Shown here: positions 24,684 through 32,755 of the stretch, piece by piece | How positions within the stretch are numbered: the first letter of the stretch is position 1 | Layout: each line of letters starts with the position of its first letter | Assembly (NCBI RefSeq): GCF_027925155.1 | Contig: NZ_BSDY01000002.1 | Coordinates: 62,001-126,000, forward strand | From: Propionigenium maris DSM 9537 | GTDB taxonomy: Bacteria > Fusobacteriota > Fusobacteriia > Fusobacteriales > Fusobacteriaceae | Length of the DNA stretch: 64,000 nt | Direction: 5' to 3' | Translations under genes and position numbers: made by a program | The notes under the pieces: model-generated | The model's database searches: none | The model's input: only the letters and a program-made list of their open reading frames with translations | Told to the model about the DNA's origin: nothing

Positions 24684-25604
24684 CTAGCTGCTCTTGCTCT
24701 TTAGGGTGATCAATACCCCTGATATTATCATGGCTCCTGCAAATATTTTTGGCAGGGTAATCACCTCTCCCAGGATAAAGTAGGCCATTATCATGGAAAA
24801 CAAAGGTACCAGATTAACATAGAGGGAGGTCTTAGCTGGACCAATCCTCTTTACAGATATCTGCTGGATGAGATAAGCCACCACTGAAGCAAAGATAGAC
24901 ATATAGATGAGGCTTCCCCACCCCTTGGATGTAGTCCTTGGCAGGTACTCCACAGGATTTTCATATATCACCATGGGAACCAGCATAACTACACAGAAGA
25001 AAAATACATAGAAGGTAAGCTTCATAGGATCTATCCTTCCCACTATCCCTTTAAGCACTATAAAGTAGATGGAGAAGGAGAGGATCGCCATAAGCATGTA
25101 GATATCTCCAATATTGAAGTTCATATTTTTTATCACTTCCAGGGAACCGTTGGTGACGATGAGGGCCACCCCTGTGAAGGATATGAGGATTCCCCCGATG
25201 GCCTTCTTAGGAAACTTCTCCTTTAAAAATATAGAGGCCATTATCGTGGTCACAATGGGATTCATGGCAGCTATAAGGGAGGTATTCACACTGCTGGTAT
25301 GCTTTAGGGCTGTAAAGAAAAACACATGGTATCCCACCATCCCAAGAAGAGACAGAAGAACCACCCTTGGGATATCCCTTTTCTCCAAGCTAAGATCCAC
25401 CCCTTTTATCCTAAGTATAAAAAACAATACCACTGCCGCTATTAAAAATCTAAAAAATGTCAGAGAATACACTGGAAACTCTGCCACTGAAAACTTTCCT
25501 GCTATAAAGGCTCCTGAAAAGAAGAGGGTGGCTATTATCATAAGGTTTTTATTTACTACCCCCATGACACCTCTGCTTTCCAAAGTCAAAGTACTCTTAT
25601 TCAC
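24684..25604 (-). CDS. EamA/DMT-superfamily transporter
   Basis: The 306-residue protein has ten hydrophobic helices in two homologous halves of five, each beginning with the EamA pattern (first half F-F-S-G-A-F-I-A-G-K-F). P-x-x-x-T-I-M-A-S near residue 130 and the final P-x-x-F-A-G-A-M-I-I-S-G-V fit the family. Members export amino acids or other metabolites; the substrate is unknown. The start is GTG at 25,604 with GGAG six bases upstream. Monocistronic. Confidence 0.87.
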   Translation of the reverse strand: MNKSTLTLESRGVMGVVNKNLMIIATLFFSGAFIAGKFSVAEFPVYSLTFFRFLIAAVVLFFILRIKGVDLSLEKRDIPRVVLLSLLGMVGYHVFFFTALKHTSSVNTSLIAAMNPIVTTIMASIFLKEKFPKKAIGGILISFTGVALIVTNGSLEVIKNMNFNIGDIYMLMAILSFSIYFIVLKGIVGRIDPMKLTFYVFFFCVVMLVPMVIYENPVEYLPRTTSKGWGSLIYMSIFASVVAYLIQQISVKRIGPAKTSLYVNLVPLFSMIMAYFILGEVITLPKIFAGAMIISGVLITLKSKSS

Positions 25605-25955
25605 CTTTCTCTCCTTTCAATACAATATATGTACATATTAACAGCAAGGAGGTTATTTATCAAGAAAAAAGGATGGTTGTGAAACTCTATCTTAAATTAA
25701 GTTAATTTTTAAAGGATGTATTTTGAAGAAAATCAAGGCAGGAGCTCCATATATCCTGTGCTCCCCCTCTATAGTTGAAGGTAAAACCTTCCCTCCCACC
25801 TTAAGTTCCTCAAATATTCTCCTTCTGCTATTGACGTAGGGTATTTTTAGAAGTAGAATCTAATGTAAGCGTAAAAAGAATTGAAGAGAACTTTTATTGG
25901 GGTTTATGAAATTTATTTTTTGCTTAAGTAATTATTTTATAGGGGGAGTCAAGAA
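25605..25955. other. Gap upstream of the cold-shock gene; possible gene remnant
   Basis: The right part is the leader of the csp gene. On the minus strand a frame is open from about 25,863 to a TAA at 25,692 with coding-like sequence (I-P-Y-V-N-S-R-R-R-I-F-E-E-L-K, then I-E-G-E-H-R-I-Y-G-A-P-A). It has no start codon, so it is at best a remnant. No clear promoter could be assigned. Cold-shock mRNAs usually have long structured leaders, which would also fit this spacing. Confidence 0.3.
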
Positions 25956-26156
25956 ATGGTAAATGGAAAAGTTAAATGGTTCAATGGAGAAAAAGGATTT
26001 GGATTTATCACTGCTGAGGATGGAACTGATGTATTCGTACACTTCTCAGAGATCAACAAGCCTGGATTTAAAACTTTAGAGGAGGGTGAGGAAGTAACTT
26101 TCGAGATCACTGAAGGTGCTAAGGGTCCTCAGGCTTCTAATGTAACTCCTAGATAG
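25956..26156 (+). CDS. Cold-shock protein
   Basis: The 66-residue OB-fold RNA chaperone has both RNA-binding motifs, K-G-F-G-F-I near residue 14 and V-F-V-H-F near residue 27, and standard family length. It melts secondary structure in mRNA in the cytoplasm. GGGGGAG precedes the ATG. It is monocistronic with a strong terminator. The symbol cspA would be arbitrary among paralogues, so none is given. Confidence 0.95.
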   Translation: MVNGKVKWFNGEKGFGFITAEDGTDVFVHFSEINKPGFKTLEEGEEVTFEITEGAKGPQASNVTPR

Positions 26157-26165
26157 TCATACTAA

Positions 26166-26192
26166 TACCTGCCCTGTAGGGCAGGTTTTTTG
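26166..26192 (+). terminator. Terminator of the cold-shock gene
   Basis: CCTGCCC / GGGCAGG with a 4-nt loop and TTTTTT. Confidence 0.88.
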
Positions 26193-26253
26193 TTTTCTAC
26201 ACTTTTTATCCAGCCTCTAAGGAGGCTATACAGATTTTGTAAAGGAGAGTAAG

Positions 26254-26928
26254 ATGAAGGTTGCATTTATTTCAGATATCCACTCCAACCTGGAGGCACT
26301 GAAGGCTGTTCTGAAGAGTATCCGTGAAAATAATACGGACAGGATCTACTGTCTGGGAGATCTTGTGGGGTACCTCAACAGGCCCAATGAGGTTGTGGAC
26401 ACCATAAGAGGTGAGGGTATTGAAGCCATTATAGGTAACAACGATAGGGACATCGTCTTTGAAGATTTTAAGGGAGATGAGATCAAGGAGTGGACCTACA
26501 ACACCCTCACCCCTGAAAATATAAGATTTTTAAGAAACCTCCCAAGGGATATCTCCCTCACCATAGAGGGAAACAGGTTAAAGTTGGTTCATGGAGGCCT
26601 TAAAAGCTGCAGGGAGTACCTGAGAGAGGGGGAGGAAAACACCCTGGAAGCCCTCCTATCTCTTGAGGAAGATATTCTTATAGCTGCCCACACCCACATC
26701 CCCTACATCGACTTTTATAACAATAAGATGATGGTCAACTGCGGAAGTGTGGGAAAACCCAAGTTTGGAAGCCCCTATGCCAGCTATGCCCTCCTTACTT
26801 TAGAGGAGGACCATGTGGTGGCGGAGATTGTAGAGGTAGAGTACGATGTAGCCTCCACTGTCGCTTCCCTGAGGGAGGAGGGATTTCCAGAGGAACTCAT
26901 AGAGGAGATTCAAAGAGGTAAAGGTTAA
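26254..26928 (+). CDS. Metallophosphoesterase family protein
   Basis: This 224-residue calcineurin-like phosphoesterase has the full ligand set: S-D-I-H-S-N near residue 7, L-G-D-L-V-G-Y near residue 36, G-N-N-D-R near residue 65, V-H-G-G near residue 113, and A-H-T-H near residue 149. It hydrolyses phosphomonoesters or diesters with two metal ions; its length suits the YfcE/PPP-like single-domain group. AAAGGAGAG precedes the ATG. It is a single gene between the csp terminator and a MarR-like regulator. The substrate cannot be inferred. Confidence 0.9.
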   Translation: MKVAFISDIHSNLEALKAVLKSIRENNTDRIYCLGDLVGYLNRPNEVVDTIRGEGIEAIIGNNDRDIVFEDFKGDEIKEWTYNTLTPENIRFLRNLPRDISLTIEGNRLKLVHGGLKSCREYLREGEENTLEALLSLEEDILIAAHTHIPYIDFYNNKMMVNCGSVGKPKFGSPYASYALLTLEEDHVVAEIVEVEYDVASTVASLREEGFPEELIEEIQRGKG

Positions 26929-27025
26929 TCTCTTAACTTCTTCTACTTTTTTGCTTCATTATTAAAACATTTTAATTTTATATGGTACACTTAATATAAG
27001 AAGGTATTAAATATAAGGTTAAATC

Positions 27026-27511
27026 ATGGAGGAAAAAGAAGTTCGGGCATTAATTAAAGATGAAGAACCATTGAGGGATACTATATTAGGGAAGTGTACA
27101 TTTGGGGAGACTGTTCTTTTTTATAAGAATATTTCCCTATACTTTGAGCAATTTAACTTCAATGGGATTCATATCACGACTCCAGAGTTCTTTCTTCTGA
27201 GCTGTCTCAGTAAACTAGGAGAAACTACCTACTACAGTCTTTCAAGGCAGCTTCCCTATAGTTCTAAGTATATCCTGAATATCATTAAAAACTTAGAAAA
27301 AAATAACTTAATTGAAAGAGAAAAAGCTGGAAATAAAAAAATAATAAGGATAACTTCTCCAGGAATGGAGATGTTTAAAGCAGTGGACAAGGAAAGGATC
27401 AAATTTTTTCAAAAGATCAACGCCAACGGAATTTCATGGAAGGATATGGTGACCTTTTATAGTGTCATGGAGAGGATGAACGATATATTCCAGGGAAAAC
27501 TTAATGACTGA
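27026..27511 (+). CDS. MarR-like winged-helix regulator
   Basis: In this 161-residue protein the centre (residues about 50-115) forms a winged helix: T-P-E-F-F-L-L-S-C-L, then L-P-Y-S-S-K-Y-I-L-N-I-I-K-N-L-E as recognition helix, and a lysine-rich wing N-K-K-I-I-R-I-T. N- and C-terminal helices for dimerisation flank it. The ribosome binding site is weak. No obvious target operator was found nearby; it is transcribed alone and followed by a terminator. Confidence 0.72.
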   Translation: MEEKEVRALIKDEEPLRDTILGKCTFGETVLFYKNISLYFEQFNFNGIHITTPEFFLLSCLSKLGETTYYSLSRQLPYSSKYILNIIKNLEKNNLIEREKAGNKKIIRITSPGMEMFKAVDKERIKFFQKINANGISWKDMVTFYSVMERMNDIFQGKLND

Positions 27512-27581
27512 CTATTAGCTTGAATACTTCTATGGCCACTTTCCCAGCTGCCCATAGTCATCACTTCAAATAATTTAATTG

Positions 27582-27612
27582 AGCCCCAGGTTCACAGGGG
27601 CTTTTTTGAGTT
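27582..27612 (+). terminator. Rho-independent terminator
   Basis: GAGCCCC ... GGGGCTTTTTTG follows the MarR-like gene. Confidence 0.7.
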
Positions 27613-27666
27613 AGCTATACCCTTGATTGAAACTCTTTCTGCAAAACTACTTCCCATAGTTTTAAA

Positions 27667-27700
27667 TAAAAAAAGAAGCTCCTCTAGAGCTTCTTTTTTA
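27667..27700 (-). terminator. Terminator of hom
   Basis: On the minus strand AGAAGCTC / GAGCTTCT is followed by a T run. Confidence 0.8.
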
Positions 27701-27702
27701 TA

Positions 27703-28737
27703 CTACTGAGAAAATCTATAGCCCCTTGCTATATTCACAATATCCCTGTAGATGGAAGCTGCTGCCGGGATAGTTCCCGATGCCCCTCCTATAACTGTCA
27801 GGTCTCCCAGGGTGGAGGAGGTATACCTCACCGCTTTATTTTTACCCTCTACTCCATAAAGGGTATGTTCTACCCCTACCTTCTCTGCCTCCACACTCAT
27901 TACGACCTTTCCCTCTATGACCTGAGACCTACCGATAAGCTTATACCTGCTTCCCTCCTCCCTGGCTGCTGCAATATCTTCAGGGGTAAGTCCTGTAATC
28001 CCCTCTACACCTATATCCTCAAGGGTTTTATCCCCAGCCATAAGGACATTTGTTAGGATGAGAAGCTTTGAAGCCGTGTCCCATCCCTCTACATCTAGCC
28101 TTGGATCCGTCTCAGCTATTCCCAGCTCCTGGGCTCTCTTTAGGGCTTCTCCATACTCCACACCCCTCTCCTCCATCTCCTTGAGGATAAAGTTGGTGCT
28201 CCCATTGAGGATCCCCTCTATGGACTCTATCTCCGCTCCGGCCATATCTATAAGTCCAGCATTTATAGAGGGAAGGGCTCCTCCAGTGGTGCACCCTATC
28301 CCCAGCTGAACCCCTCTCCTGGCTGCCAGCTCATTTAGCTCCCTGTAGGCCAAAAGGATGGGCCCCTTGTTTCCGGTAACCACGTGGGTCCCCCTGTCCA
28401 GTGCTTTTCTTATATGGGTAAGTCCCGGTTCCCCTGTATCCTTGTTGGTAGGGGTCAGCTCCACCATCACATCCATGTCACCCTGAGAAAGACCCCTCTC
28501 AAGGTTTATATCGTAACTTCCTCCTGCGGGATAATCAGCTACCCTGCCGCCCCTCTCCAGAAATTCATGCAGCTTCCTGCAATCTACTCCCTCTGGGCTA
28601 TAGATACCACCATCCACATCAATAATATAGTTTACCTGTATATTTAAATCTTTCTCTCTAGATGTTGCTCCCTTCTCTCCCATGAGTTTCAGAAAGGCTC
28701 TTCCCACTCCACCACAACCTACAAGTGCAATCCTCAT
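27703..28737 (-). CDS. hom: Homoserine dehydrogenase
   Basis: The 344-residue enzyme reduces aspartate semialdehyde to homoserine, the branch point to threonine and methionine. It has the dinucleotide motif V-G-C-G-G-V-G near residue 7, G-N-K-G-P near residue 130, and the catalytic region G-I-L-N-G-S-T-N-F-I-L near residue 185, followed by E-T-D-P-x-x-D-V-E-G. It lacks the C-terminal ACT domain found in many homologues, so feedback control by threonine through that domain is not expected. GGGGAAG precedes the ATG. It is not next to other threonine genes. Confidence 0.93.
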   Translation of the reverse strand: MRIALVGCGGVGRAFLKLMGEKGATSREKDLNIQVNYIIDVDGGIYSPEGVDCRKLHEFLERGGRVADYPAGGSYDINLERGLSQGDMDVMVELTPTNKDTGEPGLTHIRKALDRGTHVVTGNKGPILLAYRELNELAARRGVQLGIGCTTGGALPSINAGLIDMAGAEIESIEGILNGSTNFILKEMEERGVEYGEALKRAQELGIAETDPRLDVEGWDTASKLLILTNVLMAGDKTLEDIGVEGITGLTPEDIAAAREEGSRYKLIGRSQVIEGKVVMSVEAEKVGVEHTLYGVEGKNKAVRYTSSTLGDLTVIGGASGTIPAAASIYRDIVNIARGYRFSQ

Positions 28738-28932
28738 ACTTCCCCCACCTCTTTAAACTTTATTTTAATTCTCCTATTTAACTTCTTTTAGGTAAGTATA
28801 GCATAGTTTTTTTCTAAAAAACTTTTAAACGCCCATTTATAAGGAAGGTTTAATCTTATCTCCTTCCCTCATAAGCATTGACAAATCTCCCCCAGAGGAA
28901 TATACTCTTTCAAAAATAAGGAGGCGTTCTCA

Positions 28933-29399
28933 ATGAAAATTATTATTCCAGGAGGGGAAACCCTGGAGATAGACCACATAGTCTCAGACTACAATGGAAC
29001 CATAGCTTTAGATGGCAGACTTATAGAGGGAGTGGCTGAGCTCATGGGGAAGCTGGCTGAGGAGGTCACTATCCACGTTATTACAGCAGATACCTTTGGG
29101 TCTGTGGAAAGGGAGCTGCAGGGGGTTCCGGTATCATACACAAGATCGGCCCAGAGGAGCAGGACAGGGCTAAGGCAGAGTATGTAGCAAGCCTTGGCAG
29201 AAACAGGGTGGCAGCCCTGGGAAATGGAAGAAATGATATCCTCATGCTAAGGGAATCTGTCCTGGGAATAGGAATCCTTCACCGGGAGGGGATCTGTACT
29301 CAGACCCTTATGTCAACAGATATAGTATGCACCTCTCCCCTGGATGCTCTCACCTACTTCAGGGAACCAAAGAGGCTCATAGCTACCCTGAGAAGATAG
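28933..29399 (+). pseudogene. HAD-family hydrolase (soluble P-type ATPase-like) with a frameshift
   Basis: Frame one (28,933-29,187) gives the N-terminal half, with D-Y-N-G-T in place of the HAD motif D-x-D-G-T and the V-I-T-A-D-T-F segment. The C-terminal half lies in another frame and resumes around 29,136 as H-K-I-G-P-E-E-Q-D-R-A-K, continuing through A-L-G-N-G-R-N-D to 29,399. Joined, they give the usual ~155-residue small HAD protein related to the catalytic domain of P-type ATPases. The shift near 29,133-29,137 is not in a homopolymer run, so it is either a real mutation or an assembly error. The downstream GNAT gene starts 25 bases later. Confidence 0.7.
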
Positions 29400-29424
29400 A
29401 TACAACAGCTAAGGAGGGGAAGGG

Positions 29425-29868
29425 ATGTATAAAATTTTTGATATCGACCCTGAAGAGGTAGGGGTAATAGAGGAGCTCTGGGAGAGTAATAGGATCTTCC
29501 ATCAGAAGATATCCAGACACTTTAAGGAGCTCTATACCTCCATTACCTTTGAGGAGAGGATGCAAAACTTAAGGAATAGAAGCAGGGAAGAGATTAAGGT
29601 AACAGTTGCCCAGAGAGATGGAAGATATATTGGGTACTGTATCTCCAAGATTACAGGTGGAAAGGGAGAGCTGGAATCCCTCCACGTAACCGAAGAAAGC
29701 AGAGGGCTGGGAGTAGGAAAAACCCTTTCAAGTAAACATTTAGAATGGATGAAGGGCAGAGGATGTAGTTCCATAGGAGTAAGGGTAGCCTATGAAAATG
29801 ATGATGCTATCTCCTTTTATAGGAAGCTGGGATTTTTCCCCAATACCTTGTGCCTTCAGCTTAAGTAG
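29425..29868 (+). CDS. GNAT-family N-acetyltransferase
   Basis: In this 147-residue acetyltransferase the acetyl-CoA motif A is E-S-L-H-V-T-E-E-S-R-G-L-G-V-G-K (residues about 85-100). It is followed by the helix L-S-S-K-H-L-E-W-M-K and the motif B ending A-I-S-F-Y-R-K-L-G-F. Substrate unknown. AGGGGAAGG precedes the ATG. It is probably cotranscribed with the frameshifted HAD gene upstream and the second GNAT gene 50 bases downstream. Confidence 0.9.
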   Translation: MYKIFDIDPEEVGVIEELWESNRIFHQKISRHFKELYTSITFEERMQNLRNRSREEIKVTVAQRDGRYIGYCISKITGGKGELESLHVTEESRGLGVGKTLSSKHLEWMKGRGCSSIGVRVAYENDDAISFYRKLGFFPNTLCLQLK

Positions 29869-29918
29869 ACAGATAAAGAAGTATAAGATCAATATATCGA
29901 GAGTTTTAGAGGAGGATT

Positions 29919-30449
29919 ATGTTATTTAAATTAAAAGTAGACTCAGAAATAAACCTTGTATTTTTAACTGAAAAGCTGGCAGATACCATCTTTCAACTTG
30001 TGGATTCCGATAGGGAACACCTGAATAAGTGGCTTCCATGGCCTACCTACACTAAAAGTGTAAAGGACTCTAGACTCTTTATCAAAAACTCCATTGTGGC
30101 CTTTGCAGAGGGGAGATCCATGACCTGTGCCATTGAGTATAGAGGAGATATCGTAGGGGTAGTAAGCTACAACAAGATCCTCAGACCCCTCAAGAAGGTG
30201 GAGATAGGATACTGGCTCTCCTCTAAATACCAGGGGAAGGGTATTATTACTAGGTCTGTGGACTACCTTACAAGGTATGCCCTTGATGAGATGGGAATGG
30301 AAAAGGTAGAGATTGCAGCAGCATCTGAAAATCAGCCCAGCCGAAGTGTCTGTGAGAGACTTGGATTCAATCTGGAGGGAATAATTAAAAATTCCGAAAA
30401 CCTCCACGGAAGGTTAGTGGATCTGGCTATCTACGGATTTTATAAGTAG
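29919..30449 (+). CDS. RimJ/RimL-type GNAT acetyltransferase
   Basis: The 176-residue protein follows the ribosomal-protein-serine acetyltransferase pattern: L-N-K-W-L-P-W near residue 38, E-I-G-Y-W-L-S-S-K-Y-Q-G-K-G-I near residue 97, and the ending N-x-x-S-x-x-V-C-E-R-L-G-F. Such enzymes acetylate N-termini of ribosomal proteins or small amines. AGAGGAGG precedes the ATG. Last gene before a terminator. Confidence 0.9.
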   Translation: MLFKLKVDSEINLVFLTEKLADTIFQLVDSDREHLNKWLPWPTYTKSVKDSRLFIKNSIVAFAEGRSMTCAIEYRGDIVGVVSYNKILRPLKKVEIGYWLSSKYQGKGIITRSVDYLTRYALDEMGMEKVEIAAASENQPSRSVCERLGFNLEGIIKNSENLHGRLVDLAIYGFYK

Positions 30450-30479
30450 GTTCACACTTTAAATAAAAAAGTAAATAAA

Positions 30480-30518
30480 AAAGCAGGTGAAGAGGTAATC
30501 CTCGCCTGCTTTTTATCT
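30480..30518 (+). terminator. Rho-independent terminator
   Basis: AAAGCAGG ... CCTGCTTTTT with an inner GAGG / CCTC stem, between convergent genes. Confidence 0.8.
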
Positions 30519-30541
30519 TTTAATGGATTTTAGAATACAAA

Positions 30542-30844
30542 TTACAGAATCTCATCCTCATCCTCTACAACGCATTCCTCCAGGATCTCTTGGGCCCTTC
30601 TCTCCCATATGAGTTTCTCATTCTTATAGACCCTCCTAACCCTGTGAAGTGGGATGGTATGGACCTCTCCCTGGGCATCGGTCATCTCAAAAAGGAAGTG
30701 ATTTTCAGGAACAAAGTCTATCTCACTGAAGGACACGTAGATAATATCCTTCTTAAACCTGTCATAGTAGCCAATCTTAAACTCTCCCCTTTTAAACTCC
30801 TCATCCCACTTAATTCTGTTTATAAGATCCTGAATAGGTATCAT
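30542..30844 (-). CDS. DUF504/UPF0248 (MJ1316 RNA cyclic-end recognition) domain protein
   Basis: The 100-residue protein matches the DUF504 pattern throughout: M-I-P-I-x-D-L-I-N-R-I-K-W-D at the N-terminus, I-G-Y-Y-D-R-F near residue 24, and I-P-L-H-R-V-R-x-V-Y near residue 64, ending L-I-W-E-R-R with an acidic tail. This domain is mostly archaeal and has been proposed to recognise 2',3'-cyclic phosphate RNA ends. The gene lies 62 bases after a nucleotidyltransferase gene on the same strand, and RtcB is encoded 1.9 kb away, which supports an RNA-repair role. GGAGG precedes the start. Confidence 0.85.
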   Translation of the reverse strand: MIPIQDLINRIKWDEEFKRGEFKIGYYDRFKKDIIYVSFSEIDFVPENHFLFEMTDAQGEVHTIPLHRVRRVYKNEKLIWERRAQEILEECVVEDEDEIL

Positions 30845-30906
30845 AGGCTTCCTCCAATCCCTTCAATGAAATTCTCTAATTCCTTACCTCAATCTTCTTA
30901 TGACCT

Positions 30907-31395
30907 TTAACTTTTCCTTCTAGGATGGTGAGAGTCCAGATACTTTCCTATGGCTTCCGCCTTCCTCTCCCTTCCAGGAAGCACCTTATAGATCTCATAC
31001 CACTCCTCCAGCTTAGCCAAGGGTACCTCTACTCCATCCACCTCCATCCACTCCCCAATGGAATCCCTATTAAAGGGAAAGGAGTGGTCTCTGCCTTCTC
31101 TGTGGACACAGAGGCCAGCCATAACATCCACCTCTACCCCATCTATCATATACTCATAGAAATACTTGGTTTTATAGGTCTCATCTGGAACCCCCACTAC
31201 CCTCTCTCCCAATTTAGAGAGTATTGAATCCAGCCTTTGGATATCCTCCATACTAACCATGATATCTATATCCCCAGTCTCCTCTACTAGCCCGTAATGA
31301 TTCAGCATTACAGAGGCCCCCACTGCCCAGGTAATACCCCCATTATTTAAAAGTTTGGCTACCCTCTTCAATACATCTCTAAGTCTGTCACCCAT
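30907..31395 (-). CDS. Pol-beta-type nucleotidyltransferase
   Basis: The 162-residue protein has the minimal nucleotidyltransferase set: W-A-V-G-A-S near residue 20, the first carboxylate pair D-I-D-I-M near residue 38, and the third carboxylate V-E-V-D-V-M near residue 90. A C-terminal helical part (L-E-E-W-Y-E-I-Y-K-V) follows. It resembles MNT/AbiEii-like enzymes that transfer nucleotides to RNA, tRNA or proteins. No HEPN toxin lies beside it, which argues against a plain MNT-HEPN toxin-antitoxin pair. It is probably cotranscribed with the DUF504 gene downstream. Confidence 0.8.
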   Translation of the reverse strand: MGDRLRDVLKRVAKLLNNGGITWAVGASVMLNHYGLVEETGDIDIMVSMEDIQRLDSILSKLGERVVGVPDETYKTKYFYEYMIDGVEVDVMAGLCVHREGRDHSFPFNRDSIGEWMEVDGVEVPLAKLEEWYEIYKVLPGRERKAEAIGKYLDSHHPRRKS

Positions 31396-31520
31396 CTCCT
31401 ACCTCCAATAAAGCTCTATTCCATCATTATAGCAAATGAAGGATACATTCAGAAACTTTTTAAAGGGAAGGCAGGGAATGGGGCGTAATACCTATAGAGG
31501 TTTTGAAAAGGAGGATGGAT

Positions 31521-31901
31521 ATGATAAATAAATTTTCCCCTGTGGGGAGTTCCATTGCCCACACCATAGAAGCGGTAGGTGTAATCATTATAGCCATTGG
31601 CTTTATATACGCTGGAATATCAGCTGTCCATTGTTTTAAGAGAAAGGACAGGAATACCCTCATCACCGACTTTCGAAAGAATATTAAAAGCAATATGGTC
31701 CTGGGGCTGGATTTTCTCGTTGCAGGGGATATTATCCGTACAGTTACCGTAAACCCCACCCTTTCAGGGGTAGCCAGCCTTGGTTTACTTGTAGTCATCT
31801 GGACTATGCTGGTATTTACAATCCACCTGGAGGTCCACGGGCGCTGGCCCTGGCAGGGAGAGGAGGTTCCCTGTAAATCCGCTTCACCTAAAAAACATTA
31901 G
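31521..31901 (+). CDS. DUF1622 membrane protein
   Basis: The 126-residue protein has three hydrophobic segments (residues about 10-32, 55-75, 80-100). The pattern H-T-I-E-A-V-G-V-I-I-I-A-I-G, then L-G-L-D-F-L-V-A-G-D-I-I-R-T-V and the late W-T-M-L-V-F-T-I-H-L-E is characteristic of DUF1622. The start at 31,521 is chosen because GGAGG lies six bases upstream; the ATG at 31,515 abuts it. Function unknown. Monocistronic with a terminator. Confidence 0.85.
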   Translation: MINKFSPVGSSIAHTIEAVGVIIIAIGFIYAGISAVHCFKRKDRNTLITDFRKNIKSNMVLGLDFLVAGDIIRTVTVNPTLSGVASLGLLVVIWTMLVFTIHLEVHGRWPWQGEEVPCKSASPKKH

Positions 31902-31935
31902 ATATATAAATTTCAAGGAGTTTAACTTATAAAGA

Positions 31936-31962
31936 AAAGGGAGGTAACCCTCCCTTTTTTAA
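31936..31962 (+). terminator. Rho-independent terminator
   Basis: AAGGGAGG / CCCTCCCTT with a short loop and a T run; usable from both directions. Confidence 0.75.
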
Positions 31963-32021
31963 ATCTCTATGACTTTTTTAGTGCCACAAACTCTCCCTTA
32001 AACCTTGCCAGCACCTTCTTC

Positions 32022-32387
32022 CTACTCCCTGATCCACTTCCAGGCCTCCTCTATCTTATCTGGCTGAAAGTGCTTCTCATTGATCCCTGCTATCTTGGCA
32101 AATGGTCCATCCAGGGCCACCAGCCACTTCCATATCTTCCTGTCTGAAACAAGGGCTATCTTATCCAGCTCCTTCATGTGAGCGGTAAGCCACCTCAGGT
32201 CCTCTATCCCTGCTTTTATACCCCAATGTGCTTCATCGGACAAAACTACCAGGGTACTTACCTTCTCGTACTCCCTTACTGCTTCCTCTATCCTCTCTAT
32301 CCACTTCTTCTCCTCCTCTAGGGATACCTTTCCTGTAATTTCAAAACCTAGGATAGCTCCCTGACTCTCTGGCAGTTCTCTGATCAT
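32022..32387 (-). CDS. SpoIIAA-like / STAS-SEC14 domain protein
   Basis: The 121-residue cytosolic protein follows the SpoIIAA-like (PF11964) layout. An N-terminal strand (I-L-G-F-E-I-T-G-K-V-S) leads to a helix E-E-E-K-K-W-I-E-R-I, a central strand V-S-T-L-V-V-L, and a final helical part with P-D-K-I-E-E-A-W-K-W-I. Such proteins may bind lipid or protein partners. AAAGGAGGAAG precedes 32,387; the longer frame has no such site. The small membrane protein gene upstream ends 10 bases before it, so both probably form one unit. Confidence 0.75.
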   Translation of the reverse strand: MIRELPESQGAILGFEITGKVSLEEEKKWIERIEEAVREYEKVSTLVVLSDEAHWGIKAGIEDLRWLTAHMKELDKIALVSDRKIWKWLVALDGPFAKIAGINEKHFQPDKIEEAWKWIRE

Positions 32388-32397
32388 ACTTCCTCCT

Positions 32398-32601
32398 TTA
32401 CTCTCTTCCCTCAATATCCTCATACTTCCCATACTCCAACTCCAAGGTTTTAGTAGCCCTCTTTAACTTCTCCTGAGATTCCCTGTAGATCTCCCTCTGC
32501 TTTATTACTTCATTATCTTTACCGTCTAAGGACATGCCCATATAAAACTTCATCAGAATAAATATAAAAAGTACCACTACTATAATTCCTATGAACCTCA
32601 T
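32398..32601 (-). CDS. Small membrane-anchored coiled-coil protein
   Basis: The 67-residue protein has an N-terminal hydrophobic helix (residues 4-22) and a highly charged helical remainder (Y-R-E-S-Q-E-K-L-K-R-A-T-K-T-L-E-L). GGGAGG precedes the ATG. It is cotranscribed with the SpoIIAA-like gene and diverges from rtcB. Function unknown. Confidence 0.65.
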   Translation of the reverse strand: MRFIGIIVVVLFIFILMKFYMGMSLDGKDNEVIKQREIYRESQEKLKRATKTLELEYGKYEDIEGRE

Positions 32602-32706
32602 ACTTTTTCCTCCCTTCCTTAACCATTTTTACCCCGTCTCTCCATCCTTTCCTTCCTCTGAAAATCCATAAGACCTGTAAAAGATTTCCTCTGAGATATT
32701 TTTTCA

Positions 32707-32735
32707 TTCAACTTAGAGATTTCATAGGTTATAAT
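32707..32735 (+). promoter_or_regulatory. Putative rtcB promoter
   Basis: TTCAAC (32,707-32,712), 17 bases, TATAAT (32,730-32,735), 21 bases upstream of the ATG. No sigma-54 type GG-N10-GC element is seen, unlike the classical rtcBA operon of enterobacteria. Confidence 0.5.
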
Positions 32736-32755
32736 TAAAGATCAGGAGGTTGACT

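Noticed and set aside
30907..31395. MNT-HEPN toxin-antitoxin pair
   Set aside because: The nucleotidyltransferase fits an MNT fold, but the neighbour is DUF504, not a HEPN protein with an R-x4-6-H motif.
31460..31798. 112-codon minus-strand frame
   Set aside because: The plus-strand DUF1622 frame has a proper ribosome binding site, membrane helices and family motifs.
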